In this document: piece after piece, positions 49,561-58,309 of the stretch
How the letters are laid out: every line of letters starts with the position of its first letter
How positions within the stretch are numbered: the first letter of the stretch is position 1
Assembly: GCF_004522095.1 (NCBI RefSeq)
Contig: NZ_SPUI01000007.1
Span: forward strand, 1 to 64,000
DNA length: 64,000 nt
Direction of reading: 5' to 3'
Source: Nocardioides sp. 503
GTDB lineage: Bacteria; Actinomycetota; Actinomycetes; Propionibacteriales; Nocardioidaceae
Translations under genes and position numbers: made by a program
The notes under the pieces: model-generated
What the model was told of the DNA's origin: nothing
What the model saw: only the letters and a program-made list of their open reading frames with translations
Database searches by the model: none

Positions 49561-50575
49561 GGTCCTCGCCCACCAGCTCGTCTGGCCCGTCCTGGCCCTC
49601 GTCGTGCTGCTCGTCATCAACGTCGTGGCGACCCCGTCGTTCTTCGACGTCCGCATGCAGGACGGCCACCTGTTCGGCAGCCTCGTCGACGTCCTCCGCA
49701 ACAGCGCGCCCGTGCTGCTGGTCGCCCTCGGGATGACCCTGGTGATCGCGACCCGCGGGATCGACCTCTCGGTCGGCGCGATCGCGGCCATCGCCGGCGC
49801 GGTCGCCTGCACCTACATCGTGGGCAGCGACGAGGGCGCCGCCGGCACCGCCATCGTGGCCTCCACGACGGCCCTGGGCGTCTGCGTCCTGCTGGGGCTG
49901 TGGAACGGCTTCCTCGTGGCGGTCCTCGGGATCCAGCCGATCATCGCCACCCTCGTGCTCATGGTGGCCGGCCGTGGCCTGGCGATGCTGGTCACGGACG
50001 GCCAGATCACCACGGTCAACAACGAGCTTTTCAGCGACCTGGCCTCGGGCTTCGTGCTCACCCTGCCGGTGGCCATGCTCGTGGCGCTCCTGGTCTTCGG
50101 GCTGACCGCGCTGGTCACCCGTCGTACGGCGCTCGGGATGCTGATCGAGGCGGTGGGCATCAACCCGGAGGCCAGCCGCCTGGCCGGCGTCCGCGCTTGC
50201 ACGATCATCTGGACCGTCTACGTCTTCGCCGCCCTGTGCGCGGGGCTGGCGGGCCTGATCATCGCGGCCAACACCAACTCGGTGAACGCCAACAGCCTCG
50301 GGCTGTGGATCGAGCTCGACGCGATCCTGGCCGTCGTCATCGGCGGCACCTCCCTGGCCGGCGGCCGCTTCTCGCTGACCGGCACCCTGGTCGGCGCGCT
50401 GTTCATCACCACCCTCGAGAAGACCATCCCCAACATCGGCATCCCCTCGGAGGCCAACTACCTGTTCAAGGCGGTCGTGGTCGTCGCGGTGTGCCTGGTC
50501 CAGTCGCCCCAGGCCCGCGCCGCCCTGCGCGTACGCCGCCCGGCCCCCCTCGTCGCGAAGGCAGCCGTCTCATGA
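49553..50575 (+). CDS. Sugar ABC importer permease 1 (YtfT type)
   Basis: Permease of 340 residues with about ten hydrophobic helices. ATRGIDLSVGAIAAIAGA and VVIGGTSLAGGRFSLTGTLVGA are the family markers. A large external loop after helix 1 (FFDVRMQDGHLFGS) is as in YtfT. GTG 49553 lies inside the ATPase end, and the stop overlaps permease 2 by four bases. Confidence 0.9.
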   Translation: MRKVLAHQLVWPVLALVVLLVINVVATPSFFDVRMQDGHLFGSLVDVLRNSAPVLLVALGMTLVIATRGIDLSVGAIAAIAGAVACTYIVGSDEGAAGTAIVASTTALGVCVLLGLWNGFLVAVLGIQPIIATLVLMVAGRGLAMLVTDGQITTVNNELFSDLASGFVLTLPVAMLVALLVFGLTALVTRRTALGMLIEAVGINPEASRLAGVRACTIIWTVYVFAALCAGLAGLIIAANTNSVNANSLGLWIELDAILAVVIGGTSLAGGRFSLTGTLVGALFITTLEKTIPNIGIPSEANYLFKAVVVVAVCLVQSPQARAALRVRRPAPLVAKAAVS

Positions 50576-51582
50576 GCACCGCCACCGTCCCCGTCGCCGG
50601 CGTCTCCGCCTGGGACCGCGTCCGCGGCTTCCGCCCGCCCTCGCGCTACCTGCCCGTGCTGGCGACGTTCGCCCTCTTCGTCGGGCTCTTCGGCGTCGGC
50701 GGCCTGCGCTACGAGGGCTTCGCCGACCCGCAGGTCTTCCTGAGCCTGCTGCTCGACAACGCCTTCCTCATCGTCCTGGCCGTGGGCATGACGTTCGTGA
50801 TCCTCACCGGCGGCATCGACCTGTCCGTGGGCTCCGTGGTGGCGCTGTCCACGATGATCGCGGCCAAGACGCTGGACATGGGCTGGTCGCCCTACCTCGC
50901 CATGGCCTCCGTCCTCGTCGTCGGCGCGGTGCTGGGCACCCTGATGGGGCTGCTCATCCACTACTTCGACATCCAGCCGTTCGTCGCGACGCTGGCCGGG
51001 ATGTTCCTCGCCCGGGGCCTGACCTACCTGATCAGCGTCGAGTCGATCTCGATCAGCGACTCGACGTTCTCCCAGGTCGCGTTCTCCACCATCACCCTGC
51101 CCGGCGGCTACTACACGACGTGGACCGTCGTGGTCGCGCTGGTCGCCGTCGCGGTCGCCGCCTACGTGCTGGCCCGCACCCGGTTCGGTCGCACCGTCTA
51201 CGCCATCGGCGGCAGCGAGAGCTCCGCGATGCTGATGGGGCTCCGCGTCGCCGCGGTCAAGGTCGGCGTCTACACGATCAGCGGGTTCTGCGCGGCCCTC
51301 GGCGGTCTGCTCTTCGCCTTCTACACACTGTCGGGCAACAGCCTGCACGCCGTCGGCATGGAGCTCGACGCGATCGCCGCGGTGGTCATCGGCGGGACAC
51401 TGCTGACCGGAGGGCGCGGCCTGGTCGTGGGGTCGATGCTCGGCGTCCTGGTGCTGGGCACGATCCAGACCTTCATCTCCTTCGACGGCACCCTGAGCTC
51501 GTGGTGGACCAGGATCACGATCGGCCTGCTGGTGCTGGTGTTCGTCGTGATCCAGCGGGTCATGACGCGGCGGCAGTCGTGA
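50572..51582 (+). CDS. Sugar ABC importer permease 2 (YjfF type)
   Basis: Permease of 336 residues, partner of the YtfT-type protein. LTGGIDLSVGSVVALSTM and VVIGGTLLTGGRGLVVGSMLGV are conserved, and YFDIQPFVATLAGMFLARGL matches YjfF. About nine helices. The ATG overlaps the previous stop (ATGA), and its own stop overlaps the LacI start (GTGA), so transport, regulation and catabolism are one transcription unit. Confidence 0.9.
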   Translation: MSTATVPVAGVSAWDRVRGFRPPSRYLPVLATFALFVGLFGVGGLRYEGFADPQVFLSLLLDNAFLIVLAVGMTFVILTGGIDLSVGSVVALSTMIAAKTLDMGWSPYLAMASVLVVGAVLGTLMGLLIHYFDIQPFVATLAGMFLARGLTYLISVESISISDSTFSQVAFSTITLPGGYYTTWTVVVALVAVAVAAYVLARTRFGRTVYAIGGSESSAMLMGLRVAAVKVGVYTISGFCAALGGLLFAFYTLSGNSLHAVGMELDAIAAVVIGGTLLTGGRGLVVGSMLGVLVLGTIQTFISFDGTLSSWWTRITIGLLVLVFVVIQRVMTRRQS

Positions 51583-52634
51583 CGACGTCGGCTCCGGCCG
51601 GGCCGCCGGCCCGGCCCGCCGCCGCGCGCGTCCCGGTGATGGCCGACGTGGCCCGGCTGGCCGGGGTCTCGCACCAGACGGTCTCTCGCGTGGTCAACGG
51701 CCAGAGCAACCTGCGCCCGGCGACCCGCGAGCGCGTCGAGGAGGCCATCCGCCAGCTCGGCTACCGCCCCAACACCGCGGCCCGCGCGCTCGTGACCCGC
51801 CGCTCCGCGACCATCGGCGTCATCGGCTCCAAGAGCGGCTACTGGGGACCCAGCACGGTGCACCGCACCATCCAGGCGGCCGGCCGCGAGGCCGGCTACT
51901 TCGTCAGCTCGGTCAACCTGCCCAACCACACGCGCGCCTCGCTGACCGACGCCATCGACCACCTGCGCGACCACGCCGTCGAGGGCATCGTGCTCATCGC
52001 GGCCAACGACGACGCCCTGGAGGTGGCCCGGGCCCAGGAGGCCGGCGGCACGCCGGTCGTCGTGGTGGAGGGCGACCCCGACCGGGCGCGCTGGACGGTC
52101 GGCGTCGACCAGGTCGCGGGCGCCGAGCTCGGCACCCGCCACCTCGTCGACCTCGGCCACGAGGACATCGCCCACCTCGCCGGCCCCCAGGAGTGGACCG
52201 AGGCCCGGGCCCGCCTGCTGGGCTTCCAGACCGCGATGTACGCCGCCGGGCTGCGGCCCTCGCGCCACCTGGTCGGCGACTGGTCGGCCCGCAGCGGCTA
52301 CGAGGCCGGCCGCGAGATCGCGGAGCGAGCCGACGTGACCGCCGTCTTCTGCGCCAACGACCAGATGGCCCTCGGCCTGCTGCGCGCGCTGTCGGAGGCC
52401 GGGCGCTCGGTGCCGGGCGACGTGAGCGTCGTCGGTTTCGACGACATCCCCGAGGCGGCGTACCTGATCCCGCCGCTGACCACCGTCCGCCAGGACTTCA
52501 CCGCCGTCGGCCGCCGCGCCATCGAGATCCTGCGCGGCGCCATCGCGCACGACCCCGACCGCCCCGAGCCGGCCCGCCTGATCCGCCCCGAGCTGGTCGT
52601 CCGCGCCAGCTCCGCCACCCCGCGCAGGAAGTAG
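51579..52634 (+). CDS. LacI-family regulator 2 of the arabinose cluster
   Basis: Repressor of 351 residues with helix-turn-helix MADVARLAGVSHQTVSRVVN at about 21-40 and a sensor domain containing VVGFDDIPEAAYLIPPLTT near 292. It is a paralogue of the LacI at 44693. It is encoded inside the operon, between the second permease (GTGA overlap) and araB (five bases), so it would rise with the genes it controls. It most likely acts on the TGTGAACGTTCACA-type operators, but which of the two paralogues binds which site cannot be told. Confidence 0.87.
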   Translation: MTTSAPAGPPARPAAARVPVMADVARLAGVSHQTVSRVVNGQSNLRPATRERVEEAIRQLGYRPNTAARALVTRRSATIGVIGSKSGYWGPSTVHRTIQAAGREAGYFVSSVNLPNHTRASLTDAIDHLRDHAVEGIVLIAANDDALEVARAQEAGGTPVVVVEGDPDRARWTVGVDQVAGAELGTRHLVDLGHEDIAHLAGPQEWTEARARLLGFQTAMYAAGLRPSRHLVGDWSARSGYEAGREIAERADVTAVFCANDQMALGLLRALSEAGRSVPGDVSVVGFDDIPEAAYLIPPLTTVRQDFTAVGRRAIEILRGAIAHDPDRPEPARLIRPELVVRASSATPRRK

Positions 52635-52639
52635 GAGAG

Positions 52640-54325
52640 ATGACCGAGCAGCAGTACGTCGTGGGGGTCGACTTCGGCACCCTCTCGGGCCGCGCCCTCG
52701 TGGTGCGCGTGTCCGACGGCGCCGAGGTCGGCACCGCGACGCACGCCTACCCGCACGCGGTGCTGGAGGACAGCCTGCCGGGGGCGACGCGCCGGCTGCC
52801 CCCGGAGTGGGCCCTCCAGGTCCCGGAGGACTACCGCGAGGTGCTCCGCACGGCGGTGCCCGCGGCCGTGGCGAGCGCCGGGATCGACCCGACCGACGTC
52901 GTCGGGATCGCCACCGACTTCACCGCCTGCACGATGGTGCCGACGCTCGCCGACGGCACCCCGCTCTGCGAGCTCGACGGGCTGGCTGACCGGCCGCACG
53001 CCTACGCGAAGCTGTGGAAGCACCACGCCGCGCAGGGCCAGGCCGACCGGATCAACCGGCTCGCCGAGGCCCGGGGCGAGGCCTGGCTGCCGCGCTACGG
53101 CGGCCTGATCTCCTCCGAGTGGGAGCTGGCCAAGGGCCTGCAGCTCTTCGAGGAGGACCGCGAGCTCTACGACCGCACCGAGCGCTGGGTGGAGGCCGCC
53201 GACTGGATCGTCTGGCAGCTGTGCGGCGCCTACGTCCGCAACGCCTGCTCGGCCGGCTACAAGGGCAACCTCCAACGCCTCGACGGCGACGCTGCCAGCT
53301 ACCCCTCCCCGGGGTTCCTCGGCGCGCTCGCTCCTGGCTTCGAGGGCTTCGTCGCCGACAAGGTCGACCAGCCGATCGGCCGGCTCGGCGACCGCGCGGG
53401 CTCGTTGACCGCTCAGGCCGCCGCGTGGACCGGGCTGCCCGAGGGCATCGCGGTCGCCGTCGGCAACGTGGACGCCCACGTGACCGCACCGGCGGCCCAG
53501 GCCGTGGGACCCGGCCAGATGGTCGCGATCATGGGCACCTCGACCTGCCACGTGATGAGCTCCGAGGAGCTGCGCGAGGTGCCCGGCATGTGCGGGGTCG
53601 TCGACGGCGGGATCGTCGCCGGGTCCTGGGGCTACGAGGCCGGCCAGAGCGGGGTCGGCGACATCTTCGGCTGGTTCGTGCAGCACGGCGTGCCGCCGGC
53701 GTACGCCGACGCGGCTGCCGCCGCGGGGGAGTCGCTGCACGAGCACCTCACCCGGCTCGCGTCGCAGCAGGAGATCGGCGAGCACGGGCTGGTGGCCCTC
53801 GACTGGCACTCCGGCAACCGCTCGGTGCTGGTCGACCACGAGCTCTCGGGCCTCGTGGTCGGCCTCACCCTGGCCACGAGACCGGAGGACACCTACCGGG
53901 CCCTGCTGGAGGCGACCGCGTTCGGGACCCGGGTGATCGTCGAGACGTTCCGCGACAGCGGGATCCCCGTCGAGGGGCTCACCGTCGCCGGCGGCCTGGC
54001 CCGCAACGCGCTGCTCATGCAGGTCTACGCCGACGTCACGCGGCTCCCGCTCTCCATCCTCGACTCCGACCAGGGCCCGGCGCTGGGGGCCGCGATCCAC
54101 GCGGCCGTGGCGGCCGGCTGCTACCCCGACGTCCCGACCGCGGCCACGTCGATGGGGAAGGTCCGCCACGACGTCCACCTCCCGGACGAGGCGCGGGCGC
54201 AGGCCTACGACCGGCTGTTCGAGATCTACCTCGAGCTGCACGACCACTTCGGTCGCGAGCAGCCCACGATGCGCCGGCTGAAGGCGCTGCGGCGCGAGGC
54301 CGTCGCGCGAAGGGAGTCCCGATGA
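52640..54325 (+). CDS. araB: L-ribulokinase
   Basis: FGGY kinase of 561 residues that phosphorylates L-ribulose at C5. DFGTLSGRALVV is at 11-22; TDFTACTMVP, WVEAADWIVWQLCG, AIMGTSTCHVM and VAGGLARNALLMQVYADVT are the typical AraB segments. GGAG lies five bases before the ATG. The stop overlaps araD (ATGA). Order araB-araD-araA is common in actinobacteria. Confidence 0.95.
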   Translation: MTEQQYVVGVDFGTLSGRALVVRVSDGAEVGTATHAYPHAVLEDSLPGATRRLPPEWALQVPEDYREVLRTAVPAAVASAGIDPTDVVGIATDFTACTMVPTLADGTPLCELDGLADRPHAYAKLWKHHAAQGQADRINRLAEARGEAWLPRYGGLISSEWELAKGLQLFEEDRELYDRTERWVEAADWIVWQLCGAYVRNACSAGYKGNLQRLDGDAASYPSPGFLGALAPGFEGFVADKVDQPIGRLGDRAGSLTAQAAAWTGLPEGIAVAVGNVDAHVTAPAAQAVGPGQMVAIMGTSTCHVMSSEELREVPGMCGVVDGGIVAGSWGYEAGQSGVGDIFGWFVQHGVPPAYADAAAAAGESLHEHLTRLASQQEIGEHGLVALDWHSGNRSVLVDHELSGLVVGLTLATRPEDTYRALLEATAFGTRVIVETFRDSGIPVEGLTVAGGLARNALLMQVYADVTRLPLSILDSDQGPALGAAIHAAVAAGCYPDVPTAATSMGKVRHDVHLPDEARAQAYDRLFEIYLELHDHFGREQPTMRRLKALRREAVARRESR

Positions 54326-55011
54326 CCGTCACCGCCGACGTCCGCGACACGGTGGTGGCGCTGCGCCGCGAGGTGTGCGCCCTCCACGAGCAGCTGACCC
54401 GCTACGCGCTGGTGGTGTGGACCGCCGGCAACGTCTCGGCGCGGGTGCCCGGGCACGACCTGCTGGTCATCAAGCCCAGCGGCGTCTCCTACGACGACCT
54501 GACGCCCGACAACATGGTCGTCTGCGACCTGAGGGGCCGGGTGGTCGAGGGCGAGCACGCGCCGTCGTCCGACACCGAGGCCCAGGCCTACGTCTACCGC
54601 GAGCTGCCCGAGGTCGGCGGCGTGGTGCACACGCACTCGACGTACGCCACGGCGTGGGCGGCGCGCGGCGAGCCGGTGCCGTGCGTGCTCACGATGGGCG
54701 CCGACGAGTTCGGCGGGGAGATCCCGGTGGGCCCGTTCGCCGTCATCGGCGACGACTCCATCGGCCGCGGGATCGTCGACACCCTGCGCGGCAGCCGCTC
54801 GCCGGCGGTGCTCATGCGCAACCACGGCGTCTTCACCATCGGAGCGACCGCGAGGGCCGCCGTGAAGGCGGCGGTGATGTGCGAGGACGTCGCCCGCACG
54901 GTGCACGTCTCGCGCCAGCTCGGCACCCCGCTCCCCATCGCCCAGGCCGACGTCGACTCGCTCTTCGACCGCTACCAGCACGTCTACGGACAGCAGAAGG
55001 ACCCACGATGA
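54322..55011 (+). CDS. araD: L-ribulose-5-phosphate 4-epimerase
   Basis: Zinc epimerase of 229 residues in the class II aldolase family. It turns L-ribulose-5-phosphate into D-xylulose-5-phosphate. The markers are GNVSAR at 36-41, KPSGV at 51-55, SSDTE at 82-86, zinc His103 and His105 in VVHTHS, and the later RNHGVF. The start overlaps araB and the stop overlaps araA, each by four bases. Confidence 0.94.
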   Translation: MTVTADVRDTVVALRREVCALHEQLTRYALVVWTAGNVSARVPGHDLLVIKPSGVSYDDLTPDNMVVCDLRGRVVEGEHAPSSDTEAQAYVYRELPEVGGVVHTHSTYATAWAARGEPVPCVLTMGADEFGGEIPVGPFAVIGDDSIGRGIVDTLRGSRSPAVLMRNHGVFTIGATARAAVKAAVMCEDVARTVHVSRQLGTPLPIAQADVDSLFDRYQHVYGQQKDPR

Positions 55012-56519
55012 CCACGACCACCACGCCCCTCCCCGAGGTCTGGTTCCTCACCGGCAGCCAGGGCCTCTACGGTCCCGAGACGCTGGACCAGGTCGCCGCC
55101 CAGTCGCAGGGGATCGTCGAGCGGCTCGGCGCCGCCGGCGAGCTCCCGACCACCGTCGTCTGGAAGCCGGTGCTCACCGACGCCGCGTCCATCCACCGCC
55201 AGATGCTGGACGCCAACAGCGCCCCGCAGTGCGTCGGCGTCATCGCCTGGATGCACACGTTCTCGCCGGCCAAGATGTGGATCGCCGGGCTCGACGCCCT
55301 GCAGAAGCCGCTGCTGCACCTGCACACCCAGGCCGGCATGGCGCTGCCGTGGTCGACCATCGACATGGACTTCATGAACCTCAACCAGGCCGCCCACGGC
55401 GACCGGGAGTTCGGCTACATCCAGTCCCGCCTCGGCATCGCCCGCAAGACGGTCGCGGGGCACGTCGAGTCGCCGGCGGTCACGCGGCGCATCGCCCACT
55501 GGGCCCGCGCCGCCGTGGGCCGGCACGAGACGCGCACCCTGCGGCTGGTCCGCTTCGGCGACAACATGCGCGACGTCGCCGTCACCGAGGGCGACAAGGT
55601 CGAGGCCCAGCGCCGCTTCGGGGTCTCGGTCAACACCTACGGCGTCAACGACCTCGTCGCGGTCGTCGACCAGGTCGCCGACACCGACATCGACAAGCTC
55701 GTCACCGAGTACGCCGACACCTACCGCGTCGCCCCCGAGCTCCTGCCCTCCGGGGAGCGCCACGACTCGCTGCGCTACGGCGCCCGGGTCGAGCTGGGCC
55801 TGCGCGCCTTCCTCGGCGAGGGCGGGTTCGGCGCCTTCACCACCAACTTCGAGGACCTGGGCGGGCTGCGCCAGCTGCCGGGGCTGGCCGTGCAGCGGCT
55901 GATGGCCGACGGCTACGGCTTCGGCGGCGAGGGCGACTGGAAGACGTCGGTGCTGCTGCGCGCCACCAAGGTGATGGCCTCGGGGCTGCCCGGCGGCACG
56001 TCGTTCATGGAGGACTACACCTACCACCTGGTCCCGGGCGAGGAGAAGATCCTCGGCGCCCACATGCTCGAGGTCTGCCCGAGCATCACCAGCGAGCGTC
56101 CGTCGCTGGAGGTCCACCCGCTCTCGATCGGCGGCCGCGAGGACCCCGTGCGGCTGCGCTTCACCGGCGACGCCGGCCCCGCCGTGGTCGCAGGCCTCGC
56201 CGACCTCGGCGACCGGCTCCGCCTGACCGTCAACGAGATCGACTGCGTCGAGCCCGACGAGGACCTGCCGCGGCTGCCCGTGGCCTGCGCGGTCTGGAAG
56301 CCGCGCCCGTCGCTGTCGACGTCGGCGGAGTCGTGGCTGATGGCCGGCGCCCCCCACCACACCGTGCTCTCGCAGGCCGTGGGCGTCGAGATCCTCGAGG
56401 ACTTCGCGGAGATGACCGGGGTCGAGATGGTCACCATCGACGCCGACACCACGCCCCGGTCCTTCCAGCGCGAGCTGCGCTGGAACGCCGCCTACCACCG
56501 CCTGGCCCAGGGCCTCTGA
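55008..56519 (+). CDS. araA: L-arabinose isomerase
   Basis: Enzyme of 503 residues that converts L-arabinose to L-ribulose, the canonical AraA (about 500 residues). EVWFLTGSQGLYG opens the chain. WMHTFSPAKMWI, FTTNFEDLGGLRQLPGLAVQ, GTSFMEDYTYHL and LGAHMLEVCPS carry the conserved Glu and His residues of the manganese site. It is last in the arabinose operon. The 75 bases after it hold CGGCT-CGATTA-AGCCG, a small hairpin, and then a promoter for the next gene. Confidence 0.97.
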   Translation: MTTTTTPLPEVWFLTGSQGLYGPETLDQVAAQSQGIVERLGAAGELPTTVVWKPVLTDAASIHRQMLDANSAPQCVGVIAWMHTFSPAKMWIAGLDALQKPLLHLHTQAGMALPWSTIDMDFMNLNQAAHGDREFGYIQSRLGIARKTVAGHVESPAVTRRIAHWARAAVGRHETRTLRLVRFGDNMRDVAVTEGDKVEAQRRFGVSVNTYGVNDLVAVVDQVADTDIDKLVTEYADTYRVAPELLPSGERHDSLRYGARVELGLRAFLGEGGFGAFTTNFEDLGGLRQLPGLAVQRLMADGYGFGGEGDWKTSVLLRATKVMASGLPGGTSFMEDYTYHLVPGEEKILGAHMLEVCPSITSERPSLEVHPLSIGGREDPVRLRFTGDAGPAVVAGLADLGDRLRLTVNEIDCVEPDEDLPRLPVACAVWKPRPSLSTSAESWLMAGAPHHTVLSQAVGVEILEDFAEMTGVEMVTIDADTTPRSFQRELRWNAAYHRLAQGL

Positions 56520-56581
56520 CGCGTCGGTCGCCGCGGCTCGATTAAGCCGAATCACGCACGCGCCGGGGCGACCGGCCGCAC

Positions 56582-56587
56582 TAGCGT
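56582..56587 (+). promoter_or_regulatory. -10 element for leaderless lipoprotein gene
   Basis: TAGCGT lies seven bases before the ATG at 56595, with no ribosome site. Confidence 0.5.
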
Positions 56588-56594
56588 CCGGCGC

Positions 56595-57077
56595 ATGACC
56601 CCTCCCCGGCCCCGGCCGCTCCCTGCCGCCGCCCTCGCGCTCGCGCTGGCCCTGGGCCTCGGCGCGTGCTCCGGCGACGACGAGCCGGCGGAGACCTCCT
56701 CACCGTCGGCGGACGCGGGCTCCACCCCCGAGGAGTCCGCGCCGCCTGCGGAGGAGCCGGCCGAGGAGCCGGCCGAGGAGCCGGGGGAAGGCGCTCCGGC
56801 AGGCGGGGTCGTGTTCGTCGACAACGTGGCCGCGCCCGCCGCGACGGTCACCGTCAGCGACGCCGGCTTCGAGCCCGCCGAGACCTCGGTGGCCGTCGGC
56901 GACATCGTCGCGTTCACGACGGGCGGGGGCGAGGGCATCTTCGGTGTCATCGTCGGCGACCTGGACGGCTACACCGTCACGACCGGCCTCGACGAGTCCT
57001 TCCGCTTCGACGAGCCCGGCACCTACGAGGTCCGCGAGGACATCTCCGGCAACACCGCCACCGTCACCGTCGAGTAG
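56595..57077 (+). CDS. Lipoprotein with cupredoxin-like domain lacking copper ligands
   Basis: Exported lipoprotein of 160 residues. Lipobox LGAC gives Cys25 as anchor, followed by a low-complexity tether with repeated EEPAEEPA (residues about 30-65). The C-terminal 90 residues read as a cupredoxin-like beta-barrel (ATVTVSDAGFEPAETSVAVGDIVAF, then PGTYEV and TVTVE), but there is no His at all and no Cys after the anchor, so a type 1 copper site cannot form. The role is unknown; a structural or binding function is more likely than electron transfer. Confidence 0.72.
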   Translation: MTPPRPRPLPAAALALALALGLGACSGDDEPAETSSPSADAGSTPEESAPPAEEPAEEPAEEPGEGAPAGGVVFVDNVAAPAATVTVSDAGFEPAETSVAVGDIVAFTTGGGEGIFGVIVGDLDGYTVTTGLDESFRFDEPGTYEVREDISGNTATVTVE

Positions 57078-57110
57078 CGCAGTCCGCTGCGGTCGTTTCG
57101 TTCCTGCCTG

Positions 57111-57188
57111 TCGGGATAGTCCCTCACATCCGCGTCGCGACACACCGTGAAGAGCGACGCGGTTGTAGGGACTACCCGGCCAGACAGC
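57111..57188. repeat. Palindromic element, copy 3 of the GGGATAGTCCCT family
   Basis: TCGGGATAGTCCCT on the left and AGGGACTACCCGGCC on the right are the same core as copies 1 and 2, more diverged with one base shift. The inner stem CGCGTCGC (57131-57138) and GCGACGCG (57154-57161) pairs perfectly but differs in sequence from the other copies. It lies between the lipoprotein gene and tRNA-Ser, with no opposing gene. No T-tract follows. Confidence 0.75.
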
Positions 57189-57248
57189 TCAGGGGCGGGG
57201 GTCACCCAGATTTCACCGACCCCGACGCGCTCCGGTAACCTTCCCCGC

Positions 57249-57335
57249 GGTGGCGTGTCCGAGCGGCCTAAGGAGAACGCCTCGAAAGCGTTTGTCGGTG
57301 CAAGCCGACCGAGGGTTCAAATCCCTCCGCCACCG
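57249..57335 (+). tRNA. tRNA-Ser (CGA)
   Basis: Cloverleaf of 87 bases with a long variable arm, as in Ser tRNAs. The acceptor stem is GGTGGCG with CGCCACC, the discriminator is G57335, the anticodon loop is CTCGAAA (anticodon CGA, reads UCG), and the T arm is GAGGG-TTCAAAT-CCCTC. CCA is not encoded. A strong hairpin terminator follows. The 3' end is not repeated nearby, so no integrated element is evident. Confidence 0.95.
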
Positions 57336-57348
57336 CCGATGAGAGTGG

Positions 57349-57385
57349 CCCCCGACCGTTCCGGTGTCGGGGGTCTCTTTCGTCT
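57349..57385 (+). terminator. Rho-independent terminator after tRNA-Ser
   Basis: CCCCCGAC (57349-57356) and GTCGGGGG (57366-57373) form an 8-bp stem with a nine-base loop, followed by the T-rich run TCTCTTTCGTCTT. Confidence 0.8.
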
Positions 57386-57466
57386 TCAGTGTCCGAGGGC
57401 GTTGCCTCCCGCTGGGCCCGAGCGCATACTCCACCCCACGCGCAACGCCTCTCGGAAGGTACGTCG

Positions 57467-58192
57467 ATGCCCCGTCACGGACGAGTCCTCATGCTGTTGC
57501 TCGCGCTGGTGACGGCCGTGCTGGTCGCGGTCCCCGCGAGCCCGGCCAGCGCCGACACCGAGAAGTCGAAGTACTTCAAGGAGGGCTACTCGACCTCCGG
57601 GACCATCCGTCTGCACAGTCCCAGCATCTGCATCAAGTGGACGGTGAACGGCGTCAAGGACTATCTCGCCGTCTACAACCACCGCGACCCGGCCTCGACG
57701 AGCGACACCTACACCTACCTGGTCTCCATGAAGCTGCGCTACAACAGTCTCCGGCTGGCCGGCTTCAAGCCCGACGGTGCCTCGTGCCCCAACAAGGTGC
57801 GCAAGGCCTGGTCGCAGATCAGCATCGAGGCGCATACGCGCGGGTACAAGTGCAGCTTCAACCCCTCGGTCAGCAGCTTCATCGGCTTCCCGGCGAGCTT
57901 CGACCTGGGGCTGGAGATCTGGCCCAGCTGTGACACGAAGGCCAAGACCTTCCTCAAGTTCAGCTCAGAGACGAAGCGCCGCGCGGCTCTGCTGCGCAAC
58001 GACGACGCGGTGCTCTCCTACGTCGGCCAGGAGCGCACCTTCCTGAAGCCGAACAAGAAGATCGCCTGGAAGTGCTACGGCGTGAACTTCGGCTTCCAGA
58101 TCACGGTGGGCAATACGACGAACAGCGCGAAGTCCCGGTCGTCCCGGGTCCGGATCTGCCCCAACTGGCGGGGGAGCGTCGCGGGTTGGTGA
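57467..58192 (+). CDS. Secreted Cys-rich hypothetical protein
   Basis: Exported protein of 241 residues with no recognised domain. A signal peptide covers residues 1-29 (cut near PASA). The mature chain is basic, rich in Lys, Ser and Tyr, with six cysteines (SICIK, ASCPNK, YKCSF, PSCDTK, WKCYG, RICPN) that could form three disulfides, typical of a small stable secreted protein. GGAAGG about eight bases before the ATG is a ribosome site. It is unlike its neighbours in being Lys- and Ser-rich. It ends 58 bases before a 50-bp direct repeat. Confidence 0.7.
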   Translation: MPRHGRVLMLLLALVTAVLVAVPASPASADTEKSKYFKEGYSTSGTIRLHSPSICIKWTVNGVKDYLAVYNHRDPASTSDTYTYLVSMKLRYNSLRLAGFKPDGASCPNKVRKAWSQISIEAHTRGYKCSFNPSVSSFIGFPASFDLGLEIWPSCDTKAKTFLKFSSETKRRAALLRNDDAVLSYVGQERTFLKPNKKIAWKCYGVNFGFQITVGNTTNSAKSRSSRVRICPNWRGSVAGW

Positions 58193-58250
58193 GGTGGGCG
58201 CCCGCACCACCTCGGCCAAGGTGACGAGCACGCCCACTCCCTGTGACCCG

Positions 58251-58300
58251 CGCATCCCTGACCCGAGTCGGCTGGCCGACTCCCGGCCAGAGGGGCGACG
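58251..58300. repeat. 50-bp direct repeat, copy 1
   Basis: Matches 59645-59694 at 44 of 50 positions. It contains CTGGCCG-ACTCC-CGGCCAG, a 7-bp stem with a five-base loop, between the secreted-protein gene and the sigma-partner stop. Confidence 0.8.
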
Positions 58301-58309
58301 CGGTGGGGG

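Noticed and set aside
57249..58192. Possible mobile element at tRNA-Ser
   Set aside because: No repeat of the tRNA 3' end, no integrase and ordinary flanking genes.
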